Shown here: one piece after another, positions 8,103 through 17,231 of the stretch
How positions within the stretch are numbered: position 1 is the first letter of the stretch
How the letters are laid out: each line of letters begins with the position of its first letter
DNA from: Bradyrhizobium sp. CSA112
GTDB lineage: Bacteria; Pseudomonadota; Alphaproteobacteria; Rhizobiales; Xanthobacteraceae
Direction: 5' to 3'
Assembly: GCF_029051645.1 (NCBI RefSeq)
Contig: NZ_JAACFS010000049.1
Location: 1-42,393 of the forward strand
DNA length: 42,393 nucleotides
The notes under the pieces: generated by a model
Told to the model about the DNA's origin: nothing
The model's database searches: none
The model's input: only the letters and a program-made list of their open reading frames with translations
Program-made: the position numbers and the translations under genes

Positions 8103-8642
8103 TCATGCGCGTTTGCTTTCGGACAGTAGCAAACGCTGGTGCACAAGCCGCTTTTCGAGTCTCGCATAACGTGCGCGCCACCCCCATTTGGCTCCGCTCT
8201 TGCTCCATGGCCCTAATGCGCGCTGGTTTATCGAAAAATATTTTCAATGCGGTCGGGCAAGGTCCGTCAGCTAAATTGCTGCGCATATCAGAACCGCCGG
8301 CGAATTCGCTTAGTTCGCTCTCACACCCTTCGATGCGCTGGAATGAGGTATTGCTGTTGAGCAATCCGCCCCTCCTCTACCGGCCACGTCATTCCAATTC
8401 ATCATTTCGTGATCGAACTGGGTCTCACGACAGGTGGTAGCAAGCTCTCCCCTGCAGGCGTTTCTCGGCGGCCTATCGCCATCGCAGTCTTCTTGAGCGT
8501 GGCGATGGCTCACGGTCGGCTAGCTCGGCTTGCTGCTGCGGCGGCGGAGCTGCCAGGCAGGCACAGTTTCTCATCTCGATCGCGCAATCGACCGCGGCGA
8601 CGGCCGAAACAGCGATTGACAGCCTTCGCATGAACGGCCGCT
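8103..8642. other. Intergenic stretch between fixR promoter and nopM
   Basis: About 540 bases with no supported gene. Short open frames exist on both strands but lack ribosome sites and recognisable motifs. It separates the conserved fix region from the accessory block that starts with nopM. Confidence 0.4.
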
Positions 8643-10424
8643 TCACAGCTCGAGGCCGCGATCCGCGAGCACCTTGTGCATTACCGCGCTCTTGATCTCG
8701 CGGGCGATCTCGTTGCGGATCTCGGCTCCGAGCACCCGCTCGGCATCGGCATCGTCTGTCAAGCCATTCTCGGCGAGCCGTCTATTCAGGCGGCTGTCGA
8801 ACTCCTCTCCCATCGCATCGATGAGCCGCTCCTGCATCACTGCATGGTCACCGGGGGCGATGCGTCTCACCACGCTCTCCCAAGGTTGCCAGCGCCTTGC
8901 CAGATAGTCCCCGAATCCCGTCGCCTCCTGGTCCCGCACCGATGTCGCGGCCATGGCAACGTCGTCTTCTGTCACGTGAGAGATGTTCAAGAAGCGCATG
9001 TCTGGGGCGACGTGCCGCAGCTCCAGGGGGTCGCGCAGCTGGGTCTGGTAGGCAAGATAGACCTCGATGTCGTCGATGTCGGCGTCCGGGTCGGCACGGC
9101 GGAGCGAGTTGACCGTCTCGCGCGCGATCCCGTCCAGCGCCTCCAAGCGGAACATCACACGGCCGTGTTGGAGCAATTCGTCGAGCCGCCCGTCATAGGC
9201 TCCGTCCTCGACATCAGCGTTCAGGCGTGCGGTCTGCATGCCGTTCCAGGCCAAAGTGATGCGATCCTCGCAGCTGTCGCTCGCTCCTAAAGCCTGCTCG
9301 AAATAGTGCTCGCGCAATCGCGGCCTGGCCGCCGCTTGCCGCAGATCCTCGGCCACCGCCTGCCGGAACGCCTCGTTGCCATAGTTCACCGTGCCACGGA
9401 GCCTGTCGAGGAAGCGTGCGTAGTCCTGGGCACCTGGCTCTTCGGCGAAGCGCTGCCAGGCGGCCACCGTGCCAGTATCGCCCTCGAGCCAGTGCGCGAC
9501 AACCTCGTGCAGAGGCCGCGGCTCGACTTCCACCGCTTCCTCGGCCATAGACAAAAAGATCTGCGGGCCGGCATAGTCCCCGGCATGCATGGCTGTCGCC
9601 AGGTTGGTCAGTACCCCCTCGGGCAGCGGATTATTATCCAGATCAACGCTGGACTCACGGCCCAGCTGCGTCAGCAGGGTCTCTGGCACGCTGGTCAGCT
9701 GGTTGTTGCTGGCGCCGAGCCATAGGAGCTCGGCGGGGACCATCTCGGGCAGGCTCGTCAGCTGGTTGTGGGTAACGCTGAGCCATTCGAGCTCGGCCGG
9801 GAGGGGCTCGGGCAGATTGGTCAGCTGATTGTAGTCGACGTTCAGGCGCTGGAGCCCGGCTGGAAGGTCGGGCAGACTGGTCAGCTGATTGTTGTCGACG
9901 TTCAGGCGCCGGAGCCCGGGCGGCAGGTCTGCGGGCAGGCTGGTCAGCCCGTTGCTGCTGGCGTAGAGCCGCCGGAGCCCGGCTGGAAGGTCGGGCAAGC
10001 TGGTCAGCCGATTGTTGCTGGCGTACAGCCGCTGGAGATCGGCTGGAAGGTCGGGCAGGCTGGTCAGCTGATTGTTGTCGACGTTCAGGCGCCGGAGCTC
10101 GGGCGGGAGGGGAGCGGACAAGGCGGTCAGGGACAGGGACGACAGATCCAGCGGCTCATCGACATCGCCTGCATCCCGCCAAGCCCTCGTTCGACTTACT
10201 GCCTCTTGCCGATCCTCGTCTTCGCCCTGCCCCTCTTCGGCAGCCCGGCCCACCAGGACCTGGTCCTGCGACGAGGCGGGGTCGGCGGCGGACGCCTCCG
10301 CCTCCCACAAGGCTTCGACCCACTGCGCCGCGGCCGGGGACCCTGGTTCGGAGGTTTCGGATTCGGAAGTCTCGGAAGGAGTGCCAGCGCCAAGCTGGGC
10401 CCGTTCTGCATTCATCGATGCCAT
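8643..10424 (-). CDS. nopM: NopM-type type III effector, LRR E3 ubiquitin ligase
   Basis: This 593-aa protein (from ATG 10424; ATG 10415 or TTG 10439 are alternatives) has an acidic Ser/Thr/Glu-rich N-terminus (1-80). About seven leucine-rich repeats of the IpaH/YopM kind follow (LRRLNVDNNQLTSLPDLPA, about 110-250). The C-terminal NEL (novel E3 ligase) domain has the catalytic loop SDSCEDRITLAWNG with Cys385 and Asp387. Rhizobial NopM proteins are injected into host cells by the type III system and ubiquitinate host targets. No tts box could be found with confidence. The gene sits alone between fixR and nodZ, flanked by IS debris, suggesting a separate acquisition. Confidence 0.9.
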   Translation of the reverse strand: MASMNAERAQLGAGTPSETSESETSEPGSPAAAQWVEALWEAEASAADPASSQDQVLVGRAAEEGQGEDEDRQEAVSRTRAWRDAGDVDEPLDLSSLSLTALSAPLPPELRRLNVDNNQLTSLPDLPADLQRLYASNNRLTSLPDLPAGLRRLYASSNGLTSLPADLPPGLRRLNVDNNQLTSLPDLPAGLQRLNVDYNQLTNLPEPLPAELEWLSVTHNQLTSLPEMVPAELLWLGASNNQLTSVPETLLTQLGRESSVDLDNNPLPEGVLTNLATAMHAGDYAGPQIFLSMAEEAVEVEPRPLHEVVAHWLEGDTGTVAAWQRFAEEPGAQDYARFLDRLRGTVNYGNEAFRQAVAEDLRQAAARPRLREHYFEQALGASDSCEDRITLAWNGMQTARLNADVEDGAYDGRLDELLQHGRVMFRLEALDGIARETVNSLRRADPDADIDDIEVYLAYQTQLRDPLELRHVAPDMRFLNISHVTEDDVAMAATSVRDQEATGFGDYLARRWQPWESVVRRIAPGDHAVMQERLIDAMGEEFDSRLNRRLAENGLTDDADAERVLGAEIRNEIAREIKSAVMHKVLADRGLEL

Positions 10425-10605
10425 CTCTTCGGTAGCCAAGTGAAGGAAATGCGCCGGAGCGGTGCTTCTCGAAGTCGGTAGCTCTCACCATGGATGGTGA
10501 TCACCGACCGACGAAGCAGGCGATCACGGAGCGCGGTTAACACGCTGCGCCATTCGCCCACAGGGCAGTTGCAGCAAGACTAGTACGTCCGGACGGAATC
10601 TACGG

Positions 10606-10636
10606 TTAACGAAAGGGTTTAGGGTCGTTTCGTTAA
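10606..10636. repeat. 9-bp perfect inverted repeat, 13-base loop
   Basis: TTAACGAAA and TTTCGTTAA flank 13 bases, about 180-210 bases upstream of nopM. The arms are AT-rich, so the structure looks more like a protein-binding dyad than a terminator. No known regulator can be assigned. Confidence 0.55.
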
Positions 10637-10758
10637 AGCAATACATCCCCTTCTCCTCTGCAGCAGATCAAGCGGACCTCTCAGTCCAGATAGACAGTAT
10701 CTCAATGCTATAAGACTTAGCTGTCCATAAACTGACGAGTCTCGGAAGACTCATAATG

Positions 10759-10780
10759 CGTCGATGGAAGCCCATCGACG
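10759..10780. repeat. 9-bp hairpin CGTCGATGG/CCATCGACG
   Basis: A perfect 9-bp stem with the four-base loop AAGC. There is no T-run on either side, so it is not a canonical terminator. It lies next to the broken end of the IS66 fragment and could be a remnant of a mobile-element end. Confidence 0.55.
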
Positions 10781-10829
10781 TCTCTCGAAGCTGCAGCGTC
10801 AGTGGGGTCCACTGAAGAAAAACTGGCGA

Positions 10830-11097
10830 CGGTCTGGCGTTCGGGACGCCTTTCGCGTAAAATCCTCGCACGCTCGTCGTCTTGGCTACAGCCTGCTCCG
10901 CAGACAGCTCGTCTTCAGTGGCGCCAATTTCCAGCTCTTCGAAGATCAGCGCGCCAACTGGGTCGATCAGCCGCGATGATCGCTCCGATCGATGGCCGTA
11001 GATCTGGCGCTGGAGCTTGGCGATCCTAAGCTTCTGCTGGGCGATCAGAGCTTCGTCTTCCGAGGCTTTTGCACGGGCAAACGCGAGCGGCGCCCAA
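10830..11097 (-). pseudogene. IS66-family transposase (TnpC) N-terminal fragment
   Basis: The minus strand reads KASEDEALIAQQ, RIAKLQRQIYGHRSER, SSRLIDP, ATEDELSAEQAVAKTTSVRG and FTRKASRTP, the helical leader of IS66 TnpC that precedes the zinc-finger region. After about 10830 the frame no longer matches. Neither the catalytic DDE part nor TnpA/TnpB is present. The fragment is a relic, and no IS66 ends were identified. Confidence 0.75.
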
Positions 11098-11464
11098 TAC
11101 CTTCACCAGCATTCGAATATGACCTCAAAGCTAGACTTAAAGTTCACATCCTCAGAAAGACGACCGAACTTCACAAAGCGGCCGCCACCGAAGGGATACA
11201 TCGAGCGCGACGAGCAGATCTAGAAGATCGAGGCCCTGAACGCATGATCCGGACTTATCCAGCGTTGATGCATTCCATAAACAATCGATTTTACCAAGTG
11301 GAAGAAACGGATAGCAAGAAGTCAACTGGAGGAATTGAATTCAGGCATCCAAAAGGGAATGTCAGATATTTTGTGTAAGAGGCCTCTGTGAAGGGTAAAT
11401 TTCAGTCGTTTCTTGCATCAGCCGGACATTGTCATCGATCCCATGGTGGCTAACAGTGGTCGGG
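11098..11464. other. Unassigned stretch between IS fragments
   Basis: About 370 bases, AT-richer than its surroundings. A plus-strand open frame crosses it (to 11378) but overlaps the IS66 relic on the opposite strand and has no recognisable content. I see no gene here. Confidence 0.35.
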
Positions 11465-11533
11465 CAGCAAGCTCTGTCAAGGCCGCAGCCGCCGCAGGCG
11501 GGGGCCGCAGGCCCGCCTTTACAGAGCTTGCTG
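11465..11533. repeat. 13-bp perfect inverted repeat beside the IS256 relic
   Basis: CAGCAAGCTCTGT at 11465-11477 is repeated inverted as ACAGAGCTTGCTG at 11521-11533, enclosing a very GC-rich 43-base loop that is itself self-complementary (GCCGCAGGC-like runs). It lies just past the 3' end of the transposase fragment, so it may be a folding structure near the element end. Confidence 0.6.
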
Positions 11534-11581
11534 ATCGGCCAAACTCGGGCCGCCGGATAAGACGGCTGATCGACATTTTGG

Positions 11582-12157
11582 TCATCGCGTTGATCCCGGA
11601 AAGCGCGAGCCGAACTGAATGGCGAACTGGCCCATGGCGGCAGTCCACTCGACGCCTCGCCGCCACCTCAATCCGGCGTTCTTGATGGCGAGATAAAGCA
11701 GCTTCAACGCCGCGTCGTCGTTTGGAAAGCTGCCGCGGGTCTTGATGATCTTGCGCAAGCTGCGGTGCAGCGCCTCGACCGCGTTGGTGGTGTAGATCAT
11801 CTTGCGGACGCCAGGAGCAAACGCGAAGAACGGCACGACCTGTTCCCAGGCGCGGCGCCAGGCCTGGCCGATCGCCGGATAGCGCTTGCCCCATTCGTCC
11901 TCGAACTCCTCGAGCCGGACCAGCGCCATGTCGGCATTCTCGGCCCGGTAGATGGCCTTGATGGCAGGCAGGATCGCCTTGCGATCCTTCCAGGCGACAA
12001 ACGCCAGGCTGTTGCGGATCAGGTGCACGATGCAGGTCTGCACCACCGTCTGCGGATAGACCGAGGCGATCGCCTCGGGAAAGCCCTTGAGCCCATCGAC
12101 CACCGCAATCAGGATATCGTTGACGCCACGCGTCTTGGCACGGTGGATCACCGTCAC
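11582..12157 (-). pseudogene. IS256-family transposase, C-terminal half
   Basis: About 190 codons of a Mutator/IS256-type transposase: VNDILIAVVDGLKGFPEAI with the second catalytic Asp, then CIVHLIRNSLAFVAWKDRK, YPAIGQAWRRAWEQVVPFF, TTNAVEALHRSLRKIIKTRG with the catalytic Glu, and the usual C-terminus. The N-terminal half, with the first catalytic Asp, is missing. The break lies near 12157-12175, exactly where the sulfotransferase fragment begins on the other strand. The element is therefore dead, and the junction marks a deletion or a partial insertion. Confidence 0.88.
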
Positions 12158-12159
12158 CC

Positions 12160-12948
12160 AGCGGGGGCATCACTGATTCAGGACGCAACATCCGATTTTT
12201 CGGGCCGAATCGATCGTACTATCGTCAGTCCCGCTTTTGCTGATGCGGCTTACGGCCAATATTTGGCAGCAGCGGGCAAGCGTACTTTCGTAGACAAGAC
12301 GCCGCGTTATTGGATGGTCCTCGATTTTTTGGATTCTCTCTATCCAGAAGCGCCACACATCCTTCTATTGCGTAATCCCTACGCTGTTGCCGCTTCACTG
12401 AAATCGACATGGGGCATCCCGCTCGTGCCAGAAAGCTGGCGGCCCGCCAGCCTATCTGATCTCTCCAATCTAGTGCTCAGTCTGCCTCCCGACATCGCAT
12501 CTTCTCTCGCCGATCTCGTTCTGGGCCTACCTGCGCTCGCCGCGCACCGCAGTCGGCGGCAGACGCAGGTGGTGCGGTACGAACTTTTGGTGGCGGGCCC
12601 CGACGAGGAAATCCGGCGCGTGATCGCTGGCCTCGGCTACGATCCAACGGGCATTACATCGGCGACGATGGAGCAGCCGGAATATCTTCGGTCCAGTCGC
12701 TTCGGGGATCGAAAAATCCACGAGAGAAAGGCAGTCGATGACCGCTCAGTCTACACTTGGCAAACTGAACTGCGCATTCAAGAGATGCAAGCAATAACGG
12801 ATGCAATCGGCTCGCCGAGCTTTTGATTGACCTCGGTTATGAGCAGGAACTTCGGCACGTTCAGCAAGCCGGGATCGTGGATAGAGGTCGGGCCGTAACC
12901 GAACAATATCGTCAGGTATTTCAAACCTGGTGGGATTTGCGCCGCGCG
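12160..12948 (+). pseudogene. Sulfotransferase fragment, 5'-truncated and frameshifted
   Basis: Reading from the IS256 junction gives a sulfotransferase body: TFVDKTPRYWMVLDFLDSL, then HILLLRNPYAVAASLKSTWG, which resembles the 3'-phosphate-binding segment of PAPS-dependent enzymes, then VVRYELLVAGPDEEIRRVIA. The N-terminal PAPS 5'-phosphosulfate loop is absent because the IS junction removed it. Near 12810 the frame shifts, after which RLAELLIDLGYEQELRHVQQ continues to a stop at about 12948. The position beside nodZ raises the idea of a former Nod-factor sulfotransferase (NoeE acts on the NodZ-added fucose in other rhizobia), but similarity to NoeE cannot be judged here. Confidence 0.7.
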
Positions 12949-13229
12949 TAGCGAGGAGCTCGTGCGGCATCTGGCGGAAACGGGTGCGCCAAACAGCATT
13001 GTCTGGCAAGCTGAAGAGAACTCCCCCTCGGCTTTCGACCCCTCCATGGTTCGGAACGGCAACATCTAGCCGAGCCCAACATGGAGGAGAATTTGCGCCT
13101 GGCGAATTCGATAGCGGCTCAGTTGGAACAGGCGCTCACGCTGTCGGAGACCGATCGAGCTGCTGGATTGAATGCCATTCGTGATAGCGATGCGGCCATC
13201 GAGACGTTGCGGGCGGCAAACGTACGGCT
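12949..13229 (+). other. Possible coding debris before the IS5 relic
   Basis: Short reading frames with a protein-like look cross this stretch (HLAETGAPNSIVWQAEENS to a stop near 13068, then a frame from ATG 13081 starting MEENLRLANSIAAQLEQAL). The second runs into the IS5 relic. I recognise neither; they could be the tail of the sulfotransferase locus. Confidence 0.3.
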
Positions 13230-13640
13230 TTATCCGCTGGGAAGATCAGCGGGCGGAAGGCATATTCAGCTACGAGCGGTTTGGAGCAGCGCGTTCCCCT
13301 TGCGGGCGATCCGCGAACTGATTGACGCAGCGCTGAAGGACGTGTCGCGAGACTTCCGGAGCCTTTAAGCCGGGAAGCCGTTGGTCGATCCCGCCTGAGC
13401 GGCTCTTTGCGGGCTCTGCTGCTGGAAGCGTTCTACACGGTGCGATCTGAGCGGCAGTTGATCGAGCAGCTCGACCACAATCTTTTGTTCCGCTAATTTG
13501 TCGGACTGTCGATCGATGGTTCGGTATGGGATGCCACCGTGTTCTACAAGAACCGTGATCGGCTGCTCGATCGCGATAGTGCGACGACGTTCTTTGTCGC
13601 AGTTTCTGAACCTTACGAAAAACGACATCCGACAGGACGA
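13230..13640 (+). pseudogene. IS5-family transposase fragment with stops and frameshifts
   Basis: Pieces in more than one frame read RAIRELIDAALKDVSRDF, LRALLLEAFYTVRSERQLIE, QLDHNLLFR, an in-frame TAA where a Trp is expected, then FVGLSIDGSVWDATVFYKNR. This is the N-terminal third of an IS5-group (IS1031-like) transposase. The DDE core is lacking. It lies convergent with nodZ, ending within about 70 bases of the nodZ stop. Confidence 0.8.
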
Positions 13641-13705
13641 ACGGCGATGCTGCGCAAATGCGAAGCGCGCGCCGATATGATCGACGAGGGTGCGGGTTGC
13701 AAGTT

Positions 13706-14695
13706 TCATAAAGCCAGGAGATGTTCGGAGGATTCATCAATCAAGATCAAACGACTCGGATCGTTTAAATCGAACTCAATAACGCGTGGCGCGAAGAGGC
13801 GGGCATAGCGGGTGAAGGCGCTAGTCGGCGGAAAGCGAATCACAGTATCGCATCGCCCGAGGAGATACATCTCGATGAGGGCGGAGATCCCGCCGTCGAC
13901 TCCCAGTGCTGCACCATGTAATGGCCCGGCCTGATCCGCCTGGAAGCGTTTTGGGATCGTGAAAAGATCGGGAAACACACCCGACAGCTTGTCAAGTACC
14001 TGCGCGCTGTCCGTACACAACAATACCCTCACAGGTCCTGGATGTGGTAACGCTTTGGCCGTATCAATGGCAGTGCATACCTGCCGCAAGGCGAGCTCCG
14101 CATCGGCCCAGTAGGGCGTGTGACCCATTATATCTTCGCCGTTGCCGTGCCGAACATGAACCCCGATTATATTGCGCCCTTCAAAGTGCTCTTGATATAG
14201 GGCGTCAATCCGAGCTTGAATTTCGGGCCTTGGTTTGATGCTCCGGAATATTTGTCGTTCGGCATCCTGATCGCAACGCCACATCAAACAAGCATCACAC
14301 ACCACGGTGTTGGCTTCACTATCTTGTTCGGCTTGGAAAAGCTCACTCAGCTCATCACGTTCTCGGAAAATCTGTTCATCTGGGCGGTAAACGCAGTCGA
14401 TCGATGGCTTATTCCACCATGACGGGAAGAAAGGACCCGGGAATGAGAGCTGGTTGATCTCGTCATCGCAGATGACCCGTACGCCCGCGATGTCTTGAAT
14501 TGGCTCGAAGAACACCGGAAAGGCGTTCGTGAAGGGTTGATTGAGGTAACAGGAGCCACGCCAATCAATGGCTAGAGTCCGCCCCGTCCGCTGCGCATAG
14601 CGCCAGGCTGACGCCAGGGACCACAGGCAATCACCGAAACCAGTACGTCGTCGAGAAACAATGAACCGGCCGTTCATCGAGCCGCCAACAAACAT
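13706..14695 (-). CDS. nodZ: NodZ, alpha-1,6-fucosyltransferase
   Basis: The 329-aa protein contains FIVSRRRTGFGDCLWSLASA, WRGSCYLNQPFTNAFPVFFE, NTVVCDACLMWRCD and the GDP-fucose-binding GVHVRHGNGEDI with its Arg, and HGAALGVDGGISALIEMYLL near the end. NodZ adds fucose to the reducing-end N-acetylglucosamine of the Nod factor. The start at 14695 is chosen for its AGGA seven bases upstream; the frame is open for 41 more codons, but they do not look coding. It follows nolO on the same strand after about 400 bases, with no nod box of its own seen, so read-through is likely. Confidence 0.95.
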   Translation of the reverse strand: MFVGGSMNGRFIVSRRRTGFGDCLWSLASAWRYAQRTGRTLAIDWRGSCYLNQPFTNAFPVFFEPIQDIAGVRVICDDEINQLSFPGPFFPSWWNKPSIDCVYRPDEQIFRERDELSELFQAEQDSEANTVVCDACLMWRCDQDAERQIFRSIKPRPEIQARIDALYQEHFEGRNIIGVHVRHGNGEDIMGHTPYWADAELALRQVCTAIDTAKALPHPGPVRVLLCTDSAQVLDKLSGVFPDLFTIPKRFQADQAGPLHGAALGVDGGISALIEMYLLGRCDTVIRFPPTSAFTRYARLFAPRVIEFDLNDPSRLILIDESSEHLLAL

Positions 14696-15092
14696 TTGTG
14701 TTTCCTCGTTAAGGGAATACCGCCTGGATAAGGACGCTACGGAAACTCTACGTATGGCCTCGCCCGATGCTGTCGTCAGCGATCGTGATGTTAGCCAACT
14801 TGGCTGGTAGAACTTCATATGCCGCTACCATGGAGGAGCCGCGCGAAAATGTTGCCGTCGAGATGCCTGATTTCAGTCGTATCCGCCTTGTTGCAACAGC
14901 TCCTCGAAGCCCTTTCTGGCATGGACCATGTCGAATAGAATTTCTGCTGCTGGGGCGCTTGCCGTCCTGAGCTGCCGCTATGGCGCAGCGCCCAAGACTA
15001 CAAGCATGAGCCCAGCTACCGGGTATGCCGCCCTCAGGGGCCCAGCTGCCCCCGCATTTGGAGACATGCACACGGCCATATTCGTGGTGCTG
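14696..15092. other. nolO-nodZ intergenic stretch
   Basis: About 400 bases. A minus-strand open frame of 107 codons (14748-15071) exists but resembles nothing I know and lacks a good ribosome site. No nod box or -24/-12 element was seen. Confidence 0.4.
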
Positions 15093-17150
15093 TTATGCTT
15101 TCTCCAGCATTTGATCGCAGTCTTGATGCGCGCGAGCAGCATGTGAAGGATGCAGCCGAAGGCGACGGAGCTCCCATAATCCCCGCAGTTCCTTCACGAC
15201 AGCTTCACGCCTAGCCCGATCGAAAGTAATTGTATCCAGGAGATCCCCGAGCACGGCTTCGCCCTCGATCTGCATCAGTAGATCGAACGCATCCTGTGAA
15301 ATACGCACACTGTCACCGCTGGAGTGCGCCGTACGGATTTCGCACACCGTCTCCTGGCGATCTCGCGCTGTGTAAGCGCGAACCCGATAGAGGCGCGCAT
15401 AAGGCGGCAATGAAACCGCAAGCGCAGTCCAATCCTCCAACGTTGCCGCCCTCTTCTTGACGAGGAACGGTCCGACCACAAGTCCATCCAGCTCTGTCGT
15501 CAGAAATGTGGTAATCGCGTCTGCAACCGAATCCACGATCGGCTCGGCATTGTTGTTAAAGGACGTATTGAGCAGAACTGGGATGCCAGTCCGCTTCTTG
15601 AACGAATTAATAACCTCCCAGTAGGCGGGATTTGTCTTGCGCGATACTGTTTGCAGTCGCGCAGTGCCGTCGACGTGCGTTATGGCGCCGAGCGCGCTTC
15701 GCTTGGAGTCGCGCACGCGAACTACAAAGTTCATGAAGGGAAATTCGCGCGTACCGTCGGGGAGGTCGAAAAATGCGCTCGCATCCTCGTCCAGCACTGA
15801 TGGCGCGAACGGTCGATAGCCTTCGCGCTTTTTGACCATCGCGTTGATCCGGTCCTTGTTTGCGGCAGGCCGAGGATCGGCAAGAATGCTGCGATTGCCA
15901 AGCGCACGTGGCCCGAACTCCGAACGACCCTGCACCCAGCCGATCACGGCGCCGTTAGCCATCCAGTCGGCTGCGCTACCTGCCACGTCGTTACTGCGTT
16001 CGACGTCAAGGTGTCCACCCCATGCATCCAGTTCCTGCTGCACGGCGCTCTCGCTCCCGAGATCAGGACCCCAATAGACCTCCTGCAGCCGCTCACGTGG
16101 CGCGGGCCGGCCCAGCTCGTTAGAGATCATTAGTGCAGCGCCTAATGCGCAGCCAGCGTCATGCGCCGCGGGTTGCACGAAGATGTGTTCGAAAAGCCCC
16201 GAATACAGCAGCTTACCGTTCATGGTGCAGTTGTGGGCTACCCCTCCAGCCAGGCACAACCGCTTCATACCGGTAGCCTCGCGATGATGCCGGAGAATGT
16301 GAAACACGATCCGCTCCAAGGCTTCCTGCAATGAAGCACTCACATCTCGATGCTGCTGCGTGAATGGCATTCCCTTTCTTCGGACCTGGATGCTCCGGCG
16401 CAGCGTCGGACCGATTCGGTCGAGGTAGACGCGGTAGCCACCGTTGTCTAACAGTTCGTAGAACTGCTCGAAGAGCTCGCGATGGGGAGCCGGATCCCCG
16501 TAGGGGGCAAGCCCCATAACTTTGTATTCATCGAATAAGCCGTAGCCGAGATACCGGATCGTCTCGAGATAAAATAGCCCTAGGGAATTATTCTCCGGGA
16601 AGGTCGCGAGTTGGGTAACCTCGGTTCCAGACCCCACAGCTAAGAGACCGGAGAGAAAATCACCACCGCCATCGATCGCGAGGATTAGACTTTGCTCGAA
16701 GCCAGACATCGCAAAAGCGCTTACGGCGTGCGCCTGATGGTGACTTACGAAAGAGACACGCGACGGATCGACCTCGGTACCAAACTCCTGCGCTAGTAAG
16801 CCACGCATCAACAGTTTGGCATCCAAAGGAATGGAGAGGTCCGGCTGAGACCCGAACAGGCCTTCGAGCATAGCATTGCAATAGGCCTCGGTCGCGTAGA
16901 ACGCGATACGATCGATATCGCTGAGCTGGATCCCTGCGGCTGCAAGGCAGTATTGTATCGAACGGCTTGGGAATTTGTTGGAGTGCTTAATCCGATTGAG
17001 GCGCTCCTCTTCAACGGCCGCTATCACGCGTCCGTCCCGGACGAGCACCGCAGCGCCATCGTGTAGAAATGTGTTCGAAAGCTCACGTGTATCTTCATAG
17101 ACTTTGTCTAGTCCACCGCTCACTCCTAGACAGAACATCTCATTCTCCAT
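15093..17150 (-). CDS. nolO: NolO, Nod-factor carbamoyltransferase
   Basis: A 685-aa member of the NodU/CmcH carbamoyltransferase family. The N-terminal Kae1/TsaD-like fold has LHDGAAVLVRDGRVIAAVEE and the metal-binding region SHHQAHAVSAF, then ILAIDGGGDFLSG and LCLAGGVAHNCTMNGKLL. A YrdC-like C-terminal part carries GRSEFGPRALGNRSILADPR and VLLNTSFNNNAEPIVD. It uses carbamoyl phosphate to carbamoylate the non-reducing sugar, position 3 in NGR234 and B. japonicum studies. It differs from nearby NodU by more than 100 extra residues. It starts 80 bases after nodJ and should be the eighth gene of the nod operon. Confidence 0.92.
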   Translation of the reverse strand: MENEMFCLGVSGGLDKVYEDTRELSNTFLHDGAAVLVRDGRVIAAVEEERLNRIKHSNKFPSRSIQYCLAAAGIQLSDIDRIAFYATEAYCNAMLEGLFGSQPDLSIPLDAKLLMRGLLAQEFGTEVDPSRVSFVSHHQAHAVSAFAMSGFEQSLILAIDGGGDFLSGLLAVGSGTEVTQLATFPENNSLGLFYLETIRYLGYGLFDEYKVMGLAPYGDPAPHRELFEQFYELLDNGGYRVYLDRIGPTLRRSIQVRRKGMPFTQQHRDVSASLQEALERIVFHILRHHREATGMKRLCLAGGVAHNCTMNGKLLYSGLFEHIFVQPAAHDAGCALGAALMISNELGRPAPRERLQEVYWGPDLGSESAVQQELDAWGGHLDVERSNDVAGSAADWMANGAVIGWVQGRSEFGPRALGNRSILADPRPAANKDRINAMVKKREGYRPFAPSVLDEDASAFFDLPDGTREFPFMNFVVRVRDSKRSALGAITHVDGTARLQTVSRKTNPAYWEVINSFKKRTGIPVLLNTSFNNNAEPIVDSVADAITTFLTTELDGLVVGPFLVKKRAATLEDWTALAVSLPPYARLYRVRAYTARDRQETVCEIRTAHSSGDSVRISQDAFDLLMQIEGEAVLGDLLDTITFDRARREAVVKELRGLWELRRLRLHPSHAARAHQDCDQMLEKA

Positions 17151-17231
17151 TTATCGTGACACGAAGCCCAATTGACTGCCGAATTCGCGGTACTGCATCG
17201 CGTCTCTTCATCGCTTCTGCGGAATGTCGGG

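Larger units (their letters stand above)
10425..10829. other. nopM upstream region with inverted repeats
   Basis: No gene is seen. It holds a 9-bp perfect inverted repeat TTAACGAAA/TTTCGTTAA at 10606-10636, a 6-bp repeat GAGTCT/AGACTC near 10736-10751 and the 9-bp hairpin at 10759-10780. These may be promoter-operator structures for nopM or ends of lost elements. It runs into the IS66 fragment. Confidence 0.4.

Noticed and set aside
10780..10800. tts-box-like CAGCTTCGAGAG run upstream of nopM
   Set aside because: Only half of the tts-box consensus is present and spacing is off; about 370 bases from the gene. Not enough to call a TtsI site.
14748..15071. 107-codon frame between nolO and nodZ
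   Set aside because: No ribosome site or recognisable motif; typical of chance open frames in high-GC DNA.
14700..15090. Possible second nod box before nodZ
   Set aside because: Searched on both strands for the ATC-N9-GAT and CAATCGATTTTACC-like core; none present.
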